64,000 nt of DNA from Pararhizobium qamdonense (GCF_029277445.1 NZ_CP119570.1:1-64000), one strand, 5' to 3'. Counted from the first letter of the stretch, positions 24,779-33,035 are shown. Notes: a model not told the origin generated them from the sequence alone. Made by a program: numbers and translations.

Positions 24779-25333
24779 ATGACAGTCTACTCCACCTATG
24801 GCGTTGCTCAAATTGCAAAGGCAGAAGCATTCGCAACTGCCGCGCACGAAGCGATCAACCAGCGCCGAAATTACAGCGGCGAGCCCTACATCGTGCATCC
24901 GCGCTCCGTCGCCGCTTTCGTTGGAGCGCTGCCCGATCACACCTGGCAGCAGGTTGTCTTGGCATGGCTGCACGATACGGTCGAGGACACCGGCGTTACC
25001 CTTCAGACGATCCGCACGCTGTTCGGCCCGGAGATCGCCGACGGCATGTATTTTCTGACGAATGTCGAGAAGTCAGCCGGCAATCGCATGAAGCGCCACG
25101 AACTCAACGTCGAGCGGCTCAAGAAGGCGCCTGGCCGGGTCCAGACCGTGAAGCTCGCGGACATTTACGACAACACCAAGAACATCGCCGAGCTGGCGCC
25201 GAGTTTCGCACCGGTCTTCTTGCGCGAGAAGGTGGACGTCATGGGCGTGCTGCTGCGCGCCGACAAGACGCTTTGGTCGATGACGATGGATCAGATCGAA
25301 CGCCAGCAGAAGGAGATTCGCCTTGAAGCCTAA
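24779..25333 (+). CDS. MESH1-like HD hydrolase of (p)ppGpp type
   Basis: A 184-residue single-domain HD enzyme of the SpoT/MESH1 group. NYSGEPYIVHPRSVA holds the first metal His, AWLHDTVEDTG (about residue 65) the HD and ED pairs, and VQTVKLADIYDNTKNI the last Asp/Asn. Members remove the 3'-pyrophosphate of (p)ppGpp or act on related nucleotides. A phage copy could cancel the stringent response or alarmone-based toxins. ATG 24779 follows AGGAGG. Confidence 0.85.
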   Translation: MTVYSTYGVAQIAKAEAFATAAHEAINQRRNYSGEPYIVHPRSVAAFVGALPDHTWQQVVLAWLHDTVEDTGVTLQTIRTLFGPEIADGMYFLTNVEKSAGNRMKRHELNVERLKKAPGRVQTVKLADIYDNTKNIAELAPSFAPVFLREKVDVMGVLLRADKTLWSMTMDQIERQQKEIRLEA

Positions 25334-25544
25334 AAAACTTGCAAAGCTGATGCGAAGCTGCACGCGCCATTACCTCAAATGCACCGAATGCGGTCGCGTT
25401 GAGGCCATCGAGGTCGTGCCGTTTAGTATCGTCAAGCCTTCCAGAAAGCCGATCTGCGGCTGCGAGGAATATTCGCTGACCCATATCAGCGAGAAAGACG
25501 CGATCGACGCCCTGGCGCGGCAGCATGTCGAGGCAGCAGCATGA
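25323..25544 (+). CDS. Small zinc-ribbon-like protein
   Basis: A 73-residue basic protein starting at TTG 25323. CTECG and CGCEE make a four-cysteine set typical of a zinc ribbon. It overlaps the MESH1-like gene by 11 bases and the next by four. Confidence 0.65.
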   Translation: MKPKKLAKLMRSCTRHYLKCTECGRVEAIEVVPFSIVKPSRKPICGCEEYSLTHISEKDAIDALARQHVEAAA

Positions 25545-25912
25545 GCGTCTCGATCATTAGCCTCGCTTGTGGCTGCTTCTTTGCCGGCCGCGAGCTTCAT
25601 GCGTGCGACAAGCATGAGGACGCCGAAGGCTGGCCGGAAGGCACCAAGGTCACAAAGATCGAAATCGACCTGGTGCAAACCTGCGGCGCCTGTCCCGAAC
25701 AATACGACGCATTCCGTGACGGCGAGCCCGTCGGCTATCTGCGGCTCCGGCACGGCTACTTCCGTGTCGATTATCCGGAATGCGGCGGGGAGACGATCTT
25801 CGACGGCCACCCAGAGGGTGACGGCTGCTTCACGACGGATGAACGCGACGGTTGGCTCGAACAGGCGAAAACCGCGATCGCGGCCCAACTGATCAAGGAA
25901 GGAAAGTTCTGA
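25541..25912 (+). CDS. Cys-rich hypothetical protein
   Basis: A 123-residue acidic protein with seven or more cysteines, including CGC at residue 10, CGACPEQ and ECGG, hinting at metal binding. Unrecognised. Confidence 0.65.
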   Translation: MSVSIISLACGCFFAGRELHACDKHEDAEGWPEGTKVTKIEIDLVQTCGACPEQYDAFRDGEPVGYLRLRHGYFRVDYPECGGETIFDGHPEGDGCFTTDERDGWLEQAKTAIAAQLIKEGKF

Positions 25913-26112
25913 TGAAGAAGCTGAAGCACCGGTCGCGCCCGAACCAGAAGAAACAGCGCGAGAAATCGACACAGCGAGTCACCAGCGCGAACCGCGATCA
26001 AAAGTGGGGCGACACGCGCAATCGCGTCAACGCTCTTCACAGCGCTTCAATGAGTCTCGCCCTCGCCAGCGTTGTGATGGGGGCTGCGTCAATTCGGGAT
26101 TGGGCACGATGA
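25912..26112 (+). CDS. Small basic protein
   Basis: A 66-residue protein: the first 40 residues are very basic (KKLKHRSRPNQKKQREK), followed by a hydrophobic Ala/Ser/Met segment. It could bind nucleic acid or lie at the membrane. Coupled on both sides by overlapping start and stop codons. Confidence 0.6.
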   Translation: MKKLKHRSRPNQKKQREKSTQRVTSANRDQKWGDTRNRVNALHSASMSLALASVVMGAASIRDWAR

Positions 26113-26396
26113 ACAAGCGCGAATATCTGCTCACCAAGCTAATCGAGGAATGCCTCGAGGTCGCTCAGCGCGCGACGAAGGCGCAGACGTTCGGCATCAA
26201 TGAGGTCGAACCCGGCCAAAAGCTCGACAATACCGAGCGGCTGAACCTCGAGTGGAACGACCTGCTCGCCACCGTCGAGCTGCTCCACGAGGAAGAAGGC
26301 ATTTCGCTGTTTGGCGATAGCGAGCTTATCCGGCGCAAGAAGCAGAAGATCCTGCAATTCATGAACTATTCACGCGAACAGGGCTGCCTGGCCTAG
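26109..26396 (+). CDS. MazG-like nucleotide pyrophosphohydrolase
   Basis: A 95-residue all-alpha NTP pyrophosphohydrolase-like protein. EECLEVAQR near residue 13 and EWNDLLATVELL near residue 48 supply the EExxE and ExxD metal residues of the family. Such enzymes clean up or lower nucleoside triphosphates; phage versions have been linked to ppGpp levels, which fits the MESH1-like gene four positions upstream. Confidence 0.7.
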   Translation: MNKREYLLTKLIEECLEVAQRATKAQTFGINEVEPGQKLDNTERLNLEWNDLLATVELLHEEEGISLFGDSELIRRKKQKILQFMNYSREQGCLA

Positions 26397-26410
26397 CCGA
26401 GGAGAGACGG

Positions 26411-26746
26411 ATGACGGAAGAGAAGACAGCCAAGATCCGCGAGCTCAATGACGCGCTGCGCGCCGGCAGAGGCAGCGGCTCGATCATTATCGCGGGTAGC
26501 ATGGCAAATGCCGACGTCGACGAGATCAGCGCGGCCGCAAAGCAGGTGCAGGAGTTCACTGCTTTCGAGGAAGGCAACGATCCGCACGGCGAGCACGACT
26601 TCGGCGCCTTCCAGATTGGCGATCAGAAATATTACTGGAAGATCGACTACTACCGTGACCGCAATATGCTCACCGGCTCGGATGATCCGGCCGATCCCAA
26701 GGTTACGCACCGGGTTCTGACGATCTTCTACGCCGAGGATTACTGA
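26411..26746 (+). CDS. DUF3768 family protein
   Basis: A 111-residue protein matching DUF3768 of alphaproteobacteria and their phages: RELNDALR at the start, FEEGNDPHGEHDFGAF in the middle, and WKIDYYRDR with DPADPKVTHRVLTIFYAEDY at the end. The molecular role of the family is unknown. RBS GGAGAG precedes ATG 26411. Confidence 0.75.
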   Translation: MTEEKTAKIRELNDALRAGRGSGSIIIAGSMANADVDEISAAAKQVQEFTAFEEGNDPHGEHDFGAFQIGDQKYYWKIDYYRDRNMLTGSDDPADPKVTHRVLTIFYAEDY

Positions 26747-27075
26747 TGGATCAGGAGGCGGTTCTCGAGGAGCGCCGGTGTGATCGCTATGTCGGCTTCC
26801 TAGTCGAAACGGAAGAATGGGAAGGTCTCGGCACGACGGATGATGGCGAAGCTGTCTCGATTAGAGAGCGAAGGTGGACCTGGCGCGTAACCGACCTTCT
26901 CACTGGCGCGACGACGGAAGGACCGATCCCTGACGGGCCGTATGAGGAAGTGGTCGAGCACTTCGACCGCACCTGGTTGATGTTCGCCGACAGCCCTTAC
27001 CGCCCGCCCGTGCCCGAGAAACCTGTCATTCCGGCCAGTCCATACGCCAGCCACCCGAACTACGGGCGGTTTTGA
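26746..27075 (+). CDS. Hypothetical protein with C-terminal PNYGRF tail
   Basis: A 109-residue acidic protein with a Trp-rich beta region (RRWTWRVTDLL) and a Pro-rich hinge (RPPVPEKPVIPAS) leading to the tail SPYASHPNYGRF. The 29310 gene ends in an almost identical hinge plus tail, which supports a tethered signal. Confidence 0.75.
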   Translation: MDQEAVLEERRCDRYVGFLVETEEWEGLGTTDDGEAVSIRERRWTWRVTDLLTGATTEGPIPDGPYEEVVEHFDRTWLMFADSPYRPPVPEKPVIPASPYASHPNYGRF

Positions 27076-27090
27076 TACCGAACGATCCCG

Positions 27091-27120
27091 ACAGTATCCC
27101 TGACGCTATCGTGCAATAAC
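27091..27120 (+). promoter_or_regulatory. Phage promoter without palindrome
   Basis: ACAGTATCCC, 11 bases, TGCAATAAC. It serves the gene at 27149. Confidence 0.55.
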
Positions 27121-27148
27121 TAAATAGAAACAACAGCATGAGGAATCA

Positions 27149-27403
27149 ATGAACGCTTTGAATTGCTTGCCGAAGAAGACGCGCCGAGTTCTCGAGGAGC
27201 TCGGTGACTGCTGGCGCCTAGACGAGGGCGCAAAGCACATTCGGATTTTCGTCAACGAGACGATGGCAGGCATTGTGCCAAAGAAGGTCCGAGGCGACGG
27301 CGGAATGCCCGGCCGTTCGGAACTCAACGTGATCGCCCAGATCCGTCGTGCGGCTCGGGGTGATGTCAGCAACCGGCGTGCTGTTCTCGCACCTGCCACA
27401 TAA
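27149..27403 (+). CDS. Hypothetical protein
   Basis: An 84-residue basic protein. DEGAKHIRIFVNETMAGIVPKK has the beta-hairpin and basic-residue pattern of small HicA-like RNA-binding domains, too weak to name. ATG 27149 lies nine bases after GAGGA. Confidence 0.65.
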   Translation: MNALNCLPKKTRRVLEELGDCWRLDEGAKHIRIFVNETMAGIVPKKVRGDGGMPGRSELNVIAQIRRAARGDVSNRRAVLAPAT

Positions 27404-27409
27404 ATCCAC

Positions 27410-27459
27410 CCGCAATCCACAACGCAATGTGCGAACGTTAGTAAGTCAATATTGACTTA
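27410..27459 (+). promoter_or_regulatory. Phage promoter plus palindromic operator
   Basis: CCGCAATCC, 11 bases, TGCGAACG, then AGTAAGTCAATATTGACTTA from 27440, which merges into the ribosome site GGAGAA of the gene at 27470. Confidence 0.7.
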
Positions 27460-27469
27460 GGAGAAGAAA

Positions 27470-27682
27470 ATGACCAAGACAGTTCCATCGATACCCAAGC
27501 ACATCGTCGTCATCGACCTCAACAAGCAACGTCCGGACGGCCAGTGGGAACACGCTGGCTACACGATGCATGAAGCTGCGCAGCTTGCTGTTGATGACGG
27601 CTCAGATCGCGCATGGGAATGGTTCAAGGCCTGGTTTGGCGGAAACCTCACCCAGGCCGGCACGACACCGGAGAAATGGTAA
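27470..27682 (+). CDS. Hypothetical protein
   Basis: A 70-residue protein with a Trp-rich helical C-terminus (AWEWFKAWFGG). First gene of a string of overlapping genes running to 29825. Confidence 0.65.
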   Translation: MTKTVPSIPKHIVVIDLNKQRPDGQWEHAGYTMHEAAQLAVDDGSDRAWEWFKAWFGGNLTQAGTTPEKW

Positions 27683-27942
27683 TGACTGCCGCTGCTCACA
27701 TTTTCACGCAAATTGCCCAGGACGCTGTTCGTCACGGTGAGGAGGGTAATGAGGGGCCACTGGAATGTCGCCTCAATATTACACTCCTCAGCGGCAAGAC
27801 CATCACGGGTTTTGAGCTGTTGAAGCTTCACAGCGATAATCACCTCGCGCACGGCTTTATCGGCGCGCCCGAGGGGCAGCCGCGAGAAATGTGGATTGTT
27901 CTCTCGCAGATCTCCCACGTCGAAGTGGAATGGCTGCAATGA
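27682..27942 (+). CDS. Hypothetical protein
   Basis: An 86-residue protein with an LSGKTITGFELLKL beta section that resembles small Sm-like barrels; not assigned. Start overlaps the previous stop. Confidence 0.6.
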   Translation: MTAAAHIFTQIAQDAVRHGEEGNEGPLECRLNITLLSGKTITGFELLKLHSDNHLAHGFIGAPEGQPREMWIVLSQISHVEVEWLQ

Positions 27943-28226
27943 TCAAGTGGCACGTCCAGCACGACGACGAGGTTTGGGCCGGTAGCGTTTCGCTTGGCGC
28001 AGCCAAGGACGAACAGCAGGCGCATGAGATCGTCGCGTTTCAAAACGCCGCTGTCGAACGCCTGAAGACAGCACCGGACGCCGGCGACCTGCTTCGCGCT
28101 TTCGACAATCTGACGTCCTGGCTGCTCGATTCCACCGAGACCGTGTTCGAGGAAGAACCGGATATCGACGAGGCGCGCTCGGCCATCTGGGAGAAGATTG
28201 AGGAACTCGAAAGGAAGGTGGCTTGA
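27939..28226 (+). CDS. Hypothetical helical protein
   Basis: A 95-residue acidic, helix-rich protein, unrecognised; four-base overlap with the upstream gene and one-base with the downstream gene. Confidence 0.65.
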   Translation: MIKWHVQHDDEVWAGSVSLGAAKDEQQAHEIVAFQNAAVERLKTAPDAGDLLRAFDNLTSWLLDSTETVFEEEPDIDEARSAIWEKIEELERKVA

Positions 28227-28675
28227 TGGGCGCGATCGGCAGACTGACACGCAAGATCGAAAAACGAAACCGCGGCTTCAATCGCGTAAACCGCGTGTTT
28301 GACGCGGCTCGCGCGGACAGCCGCAATGTTGAGCTGGAACCGCGCCCTATTACAGGCTTCTACGCCGGCATGACCGAGGAGCAACAGCTCGAGGTCGTCA
28401 CCGTGGGCGAAATCCAGCCGTCGCATCCCAGCCGCTATGAGAGCCACGGCTTAAAGTTTAAGGGGCGGGTCTTCAACGGCGAGTGCAATCGCGGCGCCTG
28501 CGACAACCGAAACGCGGTCTACTACAACGCCGGCACCTATTCCTATTACTGCCCACCCTGCGGTCAGGCCATCAATGGCGCCAGCCAGGGCCGCGGCACG
28601 CCGCTCTGCGCCCGCGTCTCGGAGAACCTGACGCACGAACGCATGAACGAGCTGGCGCGGGAGCAATACGCATGA
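28226..28675 (+). CDS. Hypothetical protein with Cys cluster
   Basis: A 149-residue protein with a basic N-terminus and a four-cysteine set CNRGACDN and YYCPPCG, a probable zinc site. ATG 28226 is preferred to the TTG three bases earlier. Confidence 0.65.
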   Translation: MGAIGRLTRKIEKRNRGFNRVNRVFDAARADSRNVELEPRPITGFYAGMTEEQQLEVVTVGEIQPSHPSRYESHGLKFKGRVFNGECNRGACDNRNAVYYNAGTYSYYCPPCGQAINGASQGRGTPLCARVSENLTHERMNELAREQYA

Positions 28676-28920
28676 GCGCGCCTTGCATCCAAAGCGTCTA
28701 CCGCGGCGATCAGCGCGATCAAACCCATGTCTTCGAGTTATATAAGTCGCCGGAGGGCTACCACGTTGACATAGTTCGTCTTCCAGAACTGTCATTGGTG
28801 CAGCGCATTGGTCTTGAAGTTCAGGACGAAGCAGACGCTTACAAAGAGCAATGGCGCCTGCAGAAGGAATGGGTGGATACGGCTCTTTACGCTGACAATC
28901 CAAACTTCGGAAGGTTCTAA
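28672..28920 (+). CDS. Hypothetical protein with C-terminal PNFGRF tail
   Basis: An 82-residue protein. The body is a small alpha/beta domain followed by a long helix, then ADNPNFGRF. The start ATG 28672 overlaps the previous stop; a longer upstream frame is only an overlap. Confidence 0.7.
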   Translation: MSAPCIQSVYRGDQRDQTHVFELYKSPEGYHVDIVRLPELSLVQRIGLEVQDEADAYKEQWRLQKEWVDTALYADNPNFGRF

Positions 28921-28923
28921 CTG

Positions 28924-29313
28924 ATGAGAAAACTCACCAAGAGTCTTCTCCTCGATCTGCACAAGTCGATTGCGACGAACGGTCAGCGCGGCGAGTTCAG
29001 CAATGATCGTTGGACGCTCACCTGGCGCTTTGGCACCCGTCGGATCGAGAATGCAGCGCGCGAAGGCGTCTTCTCGATCCACAACATCACGCTTGCCGGC
29101 CAGTCCCGCGGTCAAGGCTATCTCACAGAGCTCCTGCGCCATATAGACGAGTGCCCGCATCTGGGCGGCCGGCGTTTCGGCTGGGTCTACCTCGAGCAGG
29201 TGAACTTCCGGCTGGCCGGGCACCTCGGCCGAGAGCTGCAATACAAAGCCGACCACGGCCTGGTCATCGACTGCTGGCGCCAGGTCACAGGGCAGTTGGA
29301 GATGAAACTATGA
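28924..29313 (+). CDS. Hypothetical, GNAT-like protein
   Basis: A 129-residue basic protein. HNITLAGQSRGQGYLTELLRHI looks like the acetyl-CoA-binding strand-loop-helix (R/Q-x-x-G-x-G/A) of GNAT acetyltransferases. The rest is too short to be sure. Confidence 0.5.
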   Translation: MRKLTKSLLLDLHKSIATNGQRGEFSNDRWTLTWRFGTRRIENAAREGVFSIHNITLAGQSRGQGYLTELLRHIDECPHLGGRRFGWVYLEQVNFRLAGHLGRELQYKADHGLVIDCWRQVTGQLEMKL

Positions 29314-29825
29314 ATACGCCCGACTACGACAAGAACGCGCTCACACTAAAAGAGCAGACCTCGGAGTATGCGCTTTTCATCACGAGGCGGAATCCAAACT
29401 TTGGCTCGATCAGCCGGTTCATCGACGGTGATTGGGAGCATTTCGACGCCGGTGAAATTGAGGAAATGGACGCGATATTCGGGCGCGTGACCGGTAAGCC
29501 AGTTGTGGAGGGTGGCATTGGCTATGTCGAGTTCGACAGGCTGTTTCCCCACGGCGAATGGACAAACGATGAGAGCAACTTCGAGGTTTGCGGCATCACC
29601 TATGGTCTTTGGCGCCAACAAAACGTTCGGTCGCCAGACCAGCCCGCAGCCAGCGTATCCAGTTGGATTGACGATGATGGCGACTTTCACTGGAAGGTGG
29701 AAGCACGCGGCCGGCTGTCCGTGGTGAAGAAAGGATACGACGCCTTCAGAGCCGCAAACGAGCCGGCGCCAGCTCCTAAGCCGGCCAGCCCTTACGTCTC
29801 GCACCCGAATTTCGGGCGCTTCTGA
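29310..29825 (+). CDS. Hypothetical protein with C-terminal PNFGRF tail
   Basis: A 171-residue acidic protein beginning at ATG 29310 in the previous stop. It has an internal NPNFGSISRF near residue 30 that echoes its own end, a Trp-rich beta region, and a Pro/Ala hinge ending SPYVSHPNFGRF, almost identical to the 26746 protein's end. Confidence 0.7.
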   Translation: MNTPDYDKNALTLKEQTSEYALFITRRNPNFGSISRFIDGDWEHFDAGEIEEMDAIFGRVTGKPVVEGGIGYVEFDRLFPHGEWTNDESNFEVCGITYGLWRQQNVRSPDQPAASVSSWIDDDGDFHWKVEARGRLSVVKKGYDAFRAANEPAPAPKPASPYVSHPNFGRF

Positions 29826-29864
29826 CTATCTATTTAGGCAGTGAAAACAACCGCTTGCTGCCTA

Positions 29865-29893
29865 CCGTAATCCTCGATTTCGCTTGCTATGAT
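29865..29893 (+). promoter_or_regulatory. Phage promoter without palindrome
   Basis: CCGTAATCC, 11 bases, TGCTATGAT: the best -10-like sequence of the set. A half-site AGTCAACG follows. It serves 29923. Confidence 0.65.
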
Positions 29894-29922
29894 TAAACAT
29901 AGTCAACGAAAGGAAATACAAA

Positions 29923-30213
29923 ATGCGCACTTTGGAACAGTTGTTAAAGCACTGCGAAGCCAGCGGTCTCACCATGATCTGCGCCTATGAAGACAAGGAA
30001 GAGGCAGATTATGAGGGCACGAGCGCAGCTGAAGCCAAGGATGCGCTTGAGGCGTGCGACGAAATGCACGTCTGGATCGTCGATGAGCGCAAGAAGCACT
30101 GGGGTTACGCCTTCATCGTCAATGACGCAAATGGCGATCCGGAAGAGCAGATTGCCGACCATTCCACTAACGACCGGCTCGACGCCTGGATGAACGAAGG
30201 AGAAGCCGCATGA
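29923..30213 (+). CDS. Hypothetical acidic protein
   Basis: A 96-residue protein, acidic and helical, with a central beta motif MHVWIVDERKKHWGYAFIVND. Unrecognised. Own promoter; RBS AAAGGAA; overlaps the next gene by four bases. Confidence 0.65.
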   Translation: MRTLEQLLKHCEASGLTMICAYEDKEEADYEGTSAAEAKDALEACDEMHVWIVDERKKHWGYAFIVNDANGDPEEQIADHSTNDRLDAWMNEGEAA

Positions 30214-30392
30214 GCACCGACTGCAACCAGATCGCCAACAGGATCCTCGGCACAATCGAGGCGATGCAGGACTACGACACGCCGGATGCGATCATCATCG
30301 ATCAGCTTACCTTGGACGCCAATAAGCCCAACACCTTCACCTGCGAACACGCCGGCAAGGCATATCGCGTCATCGTCGAGGAGATCGCCTGA
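30210..30392 (+). CDS. Hypothetical protein
   Basis: A 60-residue protein, unrecognised, coupled to both neighbours by overlapping stop and start codons. Confidence 0.6.
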   Translation: MSTDCNQIANRILGTIEAMQDYDTPDAIIIDQLTLDANKPNTFTCEHAGKAYRVIVEEIA

Positions 30393-30868
30393 TGAGAACC
30401 GACGAGCAGATCGTCATGGAAACAAACGACCTGGCGCGATTGTTGCTCTCGGAGCTCGTCGGCACGGGCTATGAGGCGCCCGAGGGGCACAAGTTTTGGA
30501 AGGCAAGCGATCCGCGCTCGCAAAAGGCTTGGAACGCCGCTGTGAAGGTGATGGAGCTCGTAACTAAGACCGAGGTCGAGGACGCGCTCAGCAACTACCT
30601 GGCTGAACAGGACAAGCCGCGGCGCTACAAATCACCCACCGGCGCGCAGGTCATTGGCGTGTGCGAGCATGTTCTCGTCACGGCATGGGTTAGCGGCTTC
30701 AAGAGCGACGGCACGCCCCAGTATGCAGGGGACAGCAAGGTCCACTGGGACACGCAGAAGCCGCTCGCCGACGAAGACGGCGAGACCACCTATGAAGACG
30801 AGAATGGCGATTCTTGGAACTGGAATCAACTTTCGCCGATCGAGGAGATCACCGATGGAGCCGAATGA
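30392..30868 (+). CDS. Hypothetical protein
   Basis: A 158-residue acidic protein: helical first half, then a Trp-rich, very acidic second half (DEDGETTYEDENGDSWNW). No family recognised. Confidence 0.65.
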   Translation: MRTDEQIVMETNDLARLLLSELVGTGYEAPEGHKFWKASDPRSQKAWNAAVKVMELVTKTEVEDALSNYLAEQDKPRRYKSPTGAQVIGVCEHVLVTAWVSGFKSDGTPQYAGDSKVHWDTQKPLADEDGETTYEDENGDSWNWNQLSPIEEITDGAE

Positions 30869-31265
30869 ACTCTGGAAAGGTTTGAAGCTCGATCCGGAAC
30901 TGCAACCGTTCATTCTCTTGTCCGGCGCCGACGTCAGCGAGCTGACTGAGCTCGCCATGTGCGCGGATAAACCTGCTGACTGGCTGATCGAGGAGCTGCA
31001 CAAGCGCGCTAGGAAAAAGCGCGATCTAAAGGCGTTCTACAAGACCAAGCGCATGAAGCAAGACGCGGACAGGATCAGCAATCCCAGCTCCTGGCCGGTT
31101 TCGCGCCTGCCGCTCAAGACGCAGCCGTGGCAGAACGAGGATGGCAAGTCCATGCGCTTCGCCCACGGCTACAATAAGGACTACCTGATCGTTCATACCG
31201 TCGAAGGCAAGACCATCGTCTACGACACGATCGAGGAGCTGGTCGAAATGTGGAGCGTGGACTGA
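30855..31265 (+). CDS. Hypothetical protein
   Basis: A 136-residue protein with a strongly basic helix in the middle (HKRARKKRDLKAFYKTKRMK). ATG 30855 follows GGAG. Unrecognised. Confidence 0.65.
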   Translation: MEPNELWKGLKLDPELQPFILLSGADVSELTELAMCADKPADWLIEELHKRARKKRDLKAFYKTKRMKQDADRISNPSSWPVSRLPLKTQPWQNEDGKSMRFAHGYNKDYLIVHTVEGKTIVYDTIEELVEMWSVD

Positions 31266-31513
31266 TGAGGGACTTTCGCATTGGCTGGCCTCTTCTTGGC
31301 AGCGTCGATGACCTAGCGTGGGCAGGTCCTGGTGACGCGCTGTTCTTGAACGTCATCGAGCTCCCGCACGGCAGGCTACAGTATGCCGTCGCTTGCGCTA
31401 ATCGGCGGATTGCAGAGCGCGATGCACTTGATCATCGCGCAGTCGGTCGCCGAGTTCCTTATCGCATCCGCATCATTCCAAAGGCTTGGATCCAGGAGAC
31501 ATTGCCAGCATGA
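31265..31513 (+). CDS. Hypothetical protein
   Basis: An 82-residue protein, hydrophobic first half and basic end; unrecognised. Start shares a base with the previous stop. Confidence 0.6.
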   Translation: MRDFRIGWPLLGSVDDLAWAGPGDALFLNVIELPHGRLQYAVACANRRIAERDALDHRAVGRRVPYRIRIIPKAWIQETLPA

Positions 31514-31863
31514 AGATCGTTGACCGCAAAACCTTTCTCACCTTGCCTGCCGGCGCTGTCTATTGCCAGGCCTCTCAGCCTTACGGCTGGGATGACATTC
31601 GCATCAAGAGCGACACCGCATTTACCGAAGGCACCGGCGACTGGTATGAAACCTCGCTGACCAACATCGAGGCATCCGGCTCGGATGAGCTCTTTGATCG
31701 CTGGGACGATATGAAGAACAACGGCGTTTCCTATCCGCTCGATATCGAGACCGTGGGTCGTGACGGCCTGTTTCAATCGCAGGCCATTTTCTTGGTCTAC
31801 GAGAAAGAAGACTTGGCGAAACTCCGCGACTTCTTCGTCAAAGCTGTCTCGGAGTGCAAGTGA
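31510..31863 (+). CDS. Hypothetical protein
   Basis: A 117-residue acidic protein, beta-rich then helical. ATGA overlap with the previous gene. Confidence 0.65.
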   Translation: MKIVDRKTFLTLPAGAVYCQASQPYGWDDIRIKSDTAFTEGTGDWYETSLTNIEASGSDELFDRWDDMKNNGVSYPLDIETVGRDGLFQSQAIFLVYEKEDLAKLRDFFVKAVSECK

Positions 31864-32276
31864 TGCCCCAGGGTGGACGCTACATTTGCTGCGACCGGTG
31901 CAAGGAGAGCACCTTTTCGCTCAATCTACCGTGGAACCAGGACGGACGGACGAAACAGGCTGCCCGTGAGGCCGGCTGGAAGGTCGAACACGATCCGAGC
32001 AGCAACACCGGCGAGGACGTGTGTCCGACCTGCCTTGGGCCGACGATCTACGACGAGTTCGATGATTGCGTCTGGCACGGCTCCTACTGCGACAGCAAGA
32101 AGGCTCACGCCGCGATCATGGCGCTGGTCGCGGAGCACAATCTGGGCTTTCTGCACAATCCGGGCGGCGGGCAGTTCACCCGCATCAACGATAAAGGCGT
32201 CAGAGATTTCAACTGCCAGATCACGCTCTGCGACGAGGTGTTGGATCTCAACACGTTGAGAAAGGCATTGGCATGA
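31863..32276 (+). CDS. Zinc-finger-like hypothetical protein
   Basis: A 137-residue protein with a CCDRC cluster at residue 9 and CPTC about 40 residues later, likely one zinc site. The C-terminal half is helical. Unrecognised. Confidence 0.65.
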   Translation: MPQGGRYICCDRCKESTFSLNLPWNQDGRTKQAAREAGWKVEHDPSSNTGEDVCPTCLGPTIYDEFDDCVWHGSYCDSKKAHAAIMALVAEHNLGFLHNPGGGQFTRINDKGVRDFNCQITLCDEVLDLNTLRKALA

Positions 32277-32659
32277 CGCAACTCATCCTCACTCCCGATG
32301 CTCAGGCAGACGAGAAGGAGGTCTTCGACTTCACCGCGCCGGAAGACGTGCTGATCGAGGTTGTCATGCACGATCCACGCGGCCCTAAGCACCAGTGGAA
32401 GAACTTCAGCATCGAGGTTTGCACCGTGATCGCCGGCAAGGACGGTGTGACGGGCGCGGCCAACTACGAGCTATCCTACGGCGGATTCCTCGACTACACC
32501 ATCCAGGGTCTGATCCAGCCGCCTGGTAAGGGTTGGTTCGTGGTTCACGGCATCACTGCGGATTACCATCGCGGCGACGGCTGGATGACGGACGACTGCA
32601 TGAATTTCTACCACCAAGGCGTCCGACCGGCGACCCAAGAGGAGATTAACCAGGCATGA
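32273..32659 (+). CDS. Hypothetical protein
   Basis: A 128-residue protein, mostly beta, unrecognised; overlaps both neighbours by four bases. Confidence 0.65.
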   Translation: MTQLILTPDAQADEKEVFDFTAPEDVLIEVVMHDPRGPKHQWKNFSIEVCTVIAGKDGVTGAANYELSYGGFLDYTIQGLIQPPGKGWFVVHGITADYHRGDGWMTDDCMNFYHQGVRPATQEEINQA

Positions 32660-32847
32660 GCGCACTCAACGCCAAGATCAAACCCTATGTCGATGAACTG
32701 GATGAGGCAGTGGAAGCTGGCGATGCCACGGCCATACGCATTCGCAAGCTCTACATTGCGCATGTCGCCGACCCGTCCGACTTAGAGGCGCCTGCGCTGT
32801 GTGACGCGGCACTTGACGAGTGGCTGAAAGCTCGCACCAAGCACTAA
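32656..32847 (+). CDS. Hypothetical protein
   Basis: A 63-residue acidic helical protein; last gene of the overlapping run that starts at 29923. Confidence 0.6.
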   Translation: MSALNAKIKPYVDELDEAVEAGDATAIRIRKLYIAHVADPSDLEAPALCDAALDEWLKARTKH

Positions 32848-32917
32848 AGGACCGTGTCCTTGGAGCGGTTTAACCATTTATTAACCATAAAAGCGCCCCG
32901 CGTGTCGAGGTTAAATA

Positions 32918-32946
32918 ACGTCCGATAATGTTGCATTATCGGACGT
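32918..32946. promoter_or_regulatory. Perfect inverted repeat, operator or terminator
   Basis: ACGTCCGATAATG, three bases, CATTATCGGACGT: 13-bp arms without mismatch, flanked by TTAAATA and ATTTAA. No T-run suggests an operator more than a terminator. It lies in the 188-base gap before 33036. Confidence 0.55.
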
Positions 32947-33035
32947 ATTTAATTCAGGGGTGTAAAGGGGAGAATTGCACTCCGCGAGGCGCCAAAGTTG
33001 TGATAATCAACCTACGATGCAGTAGGAAACAGGCA

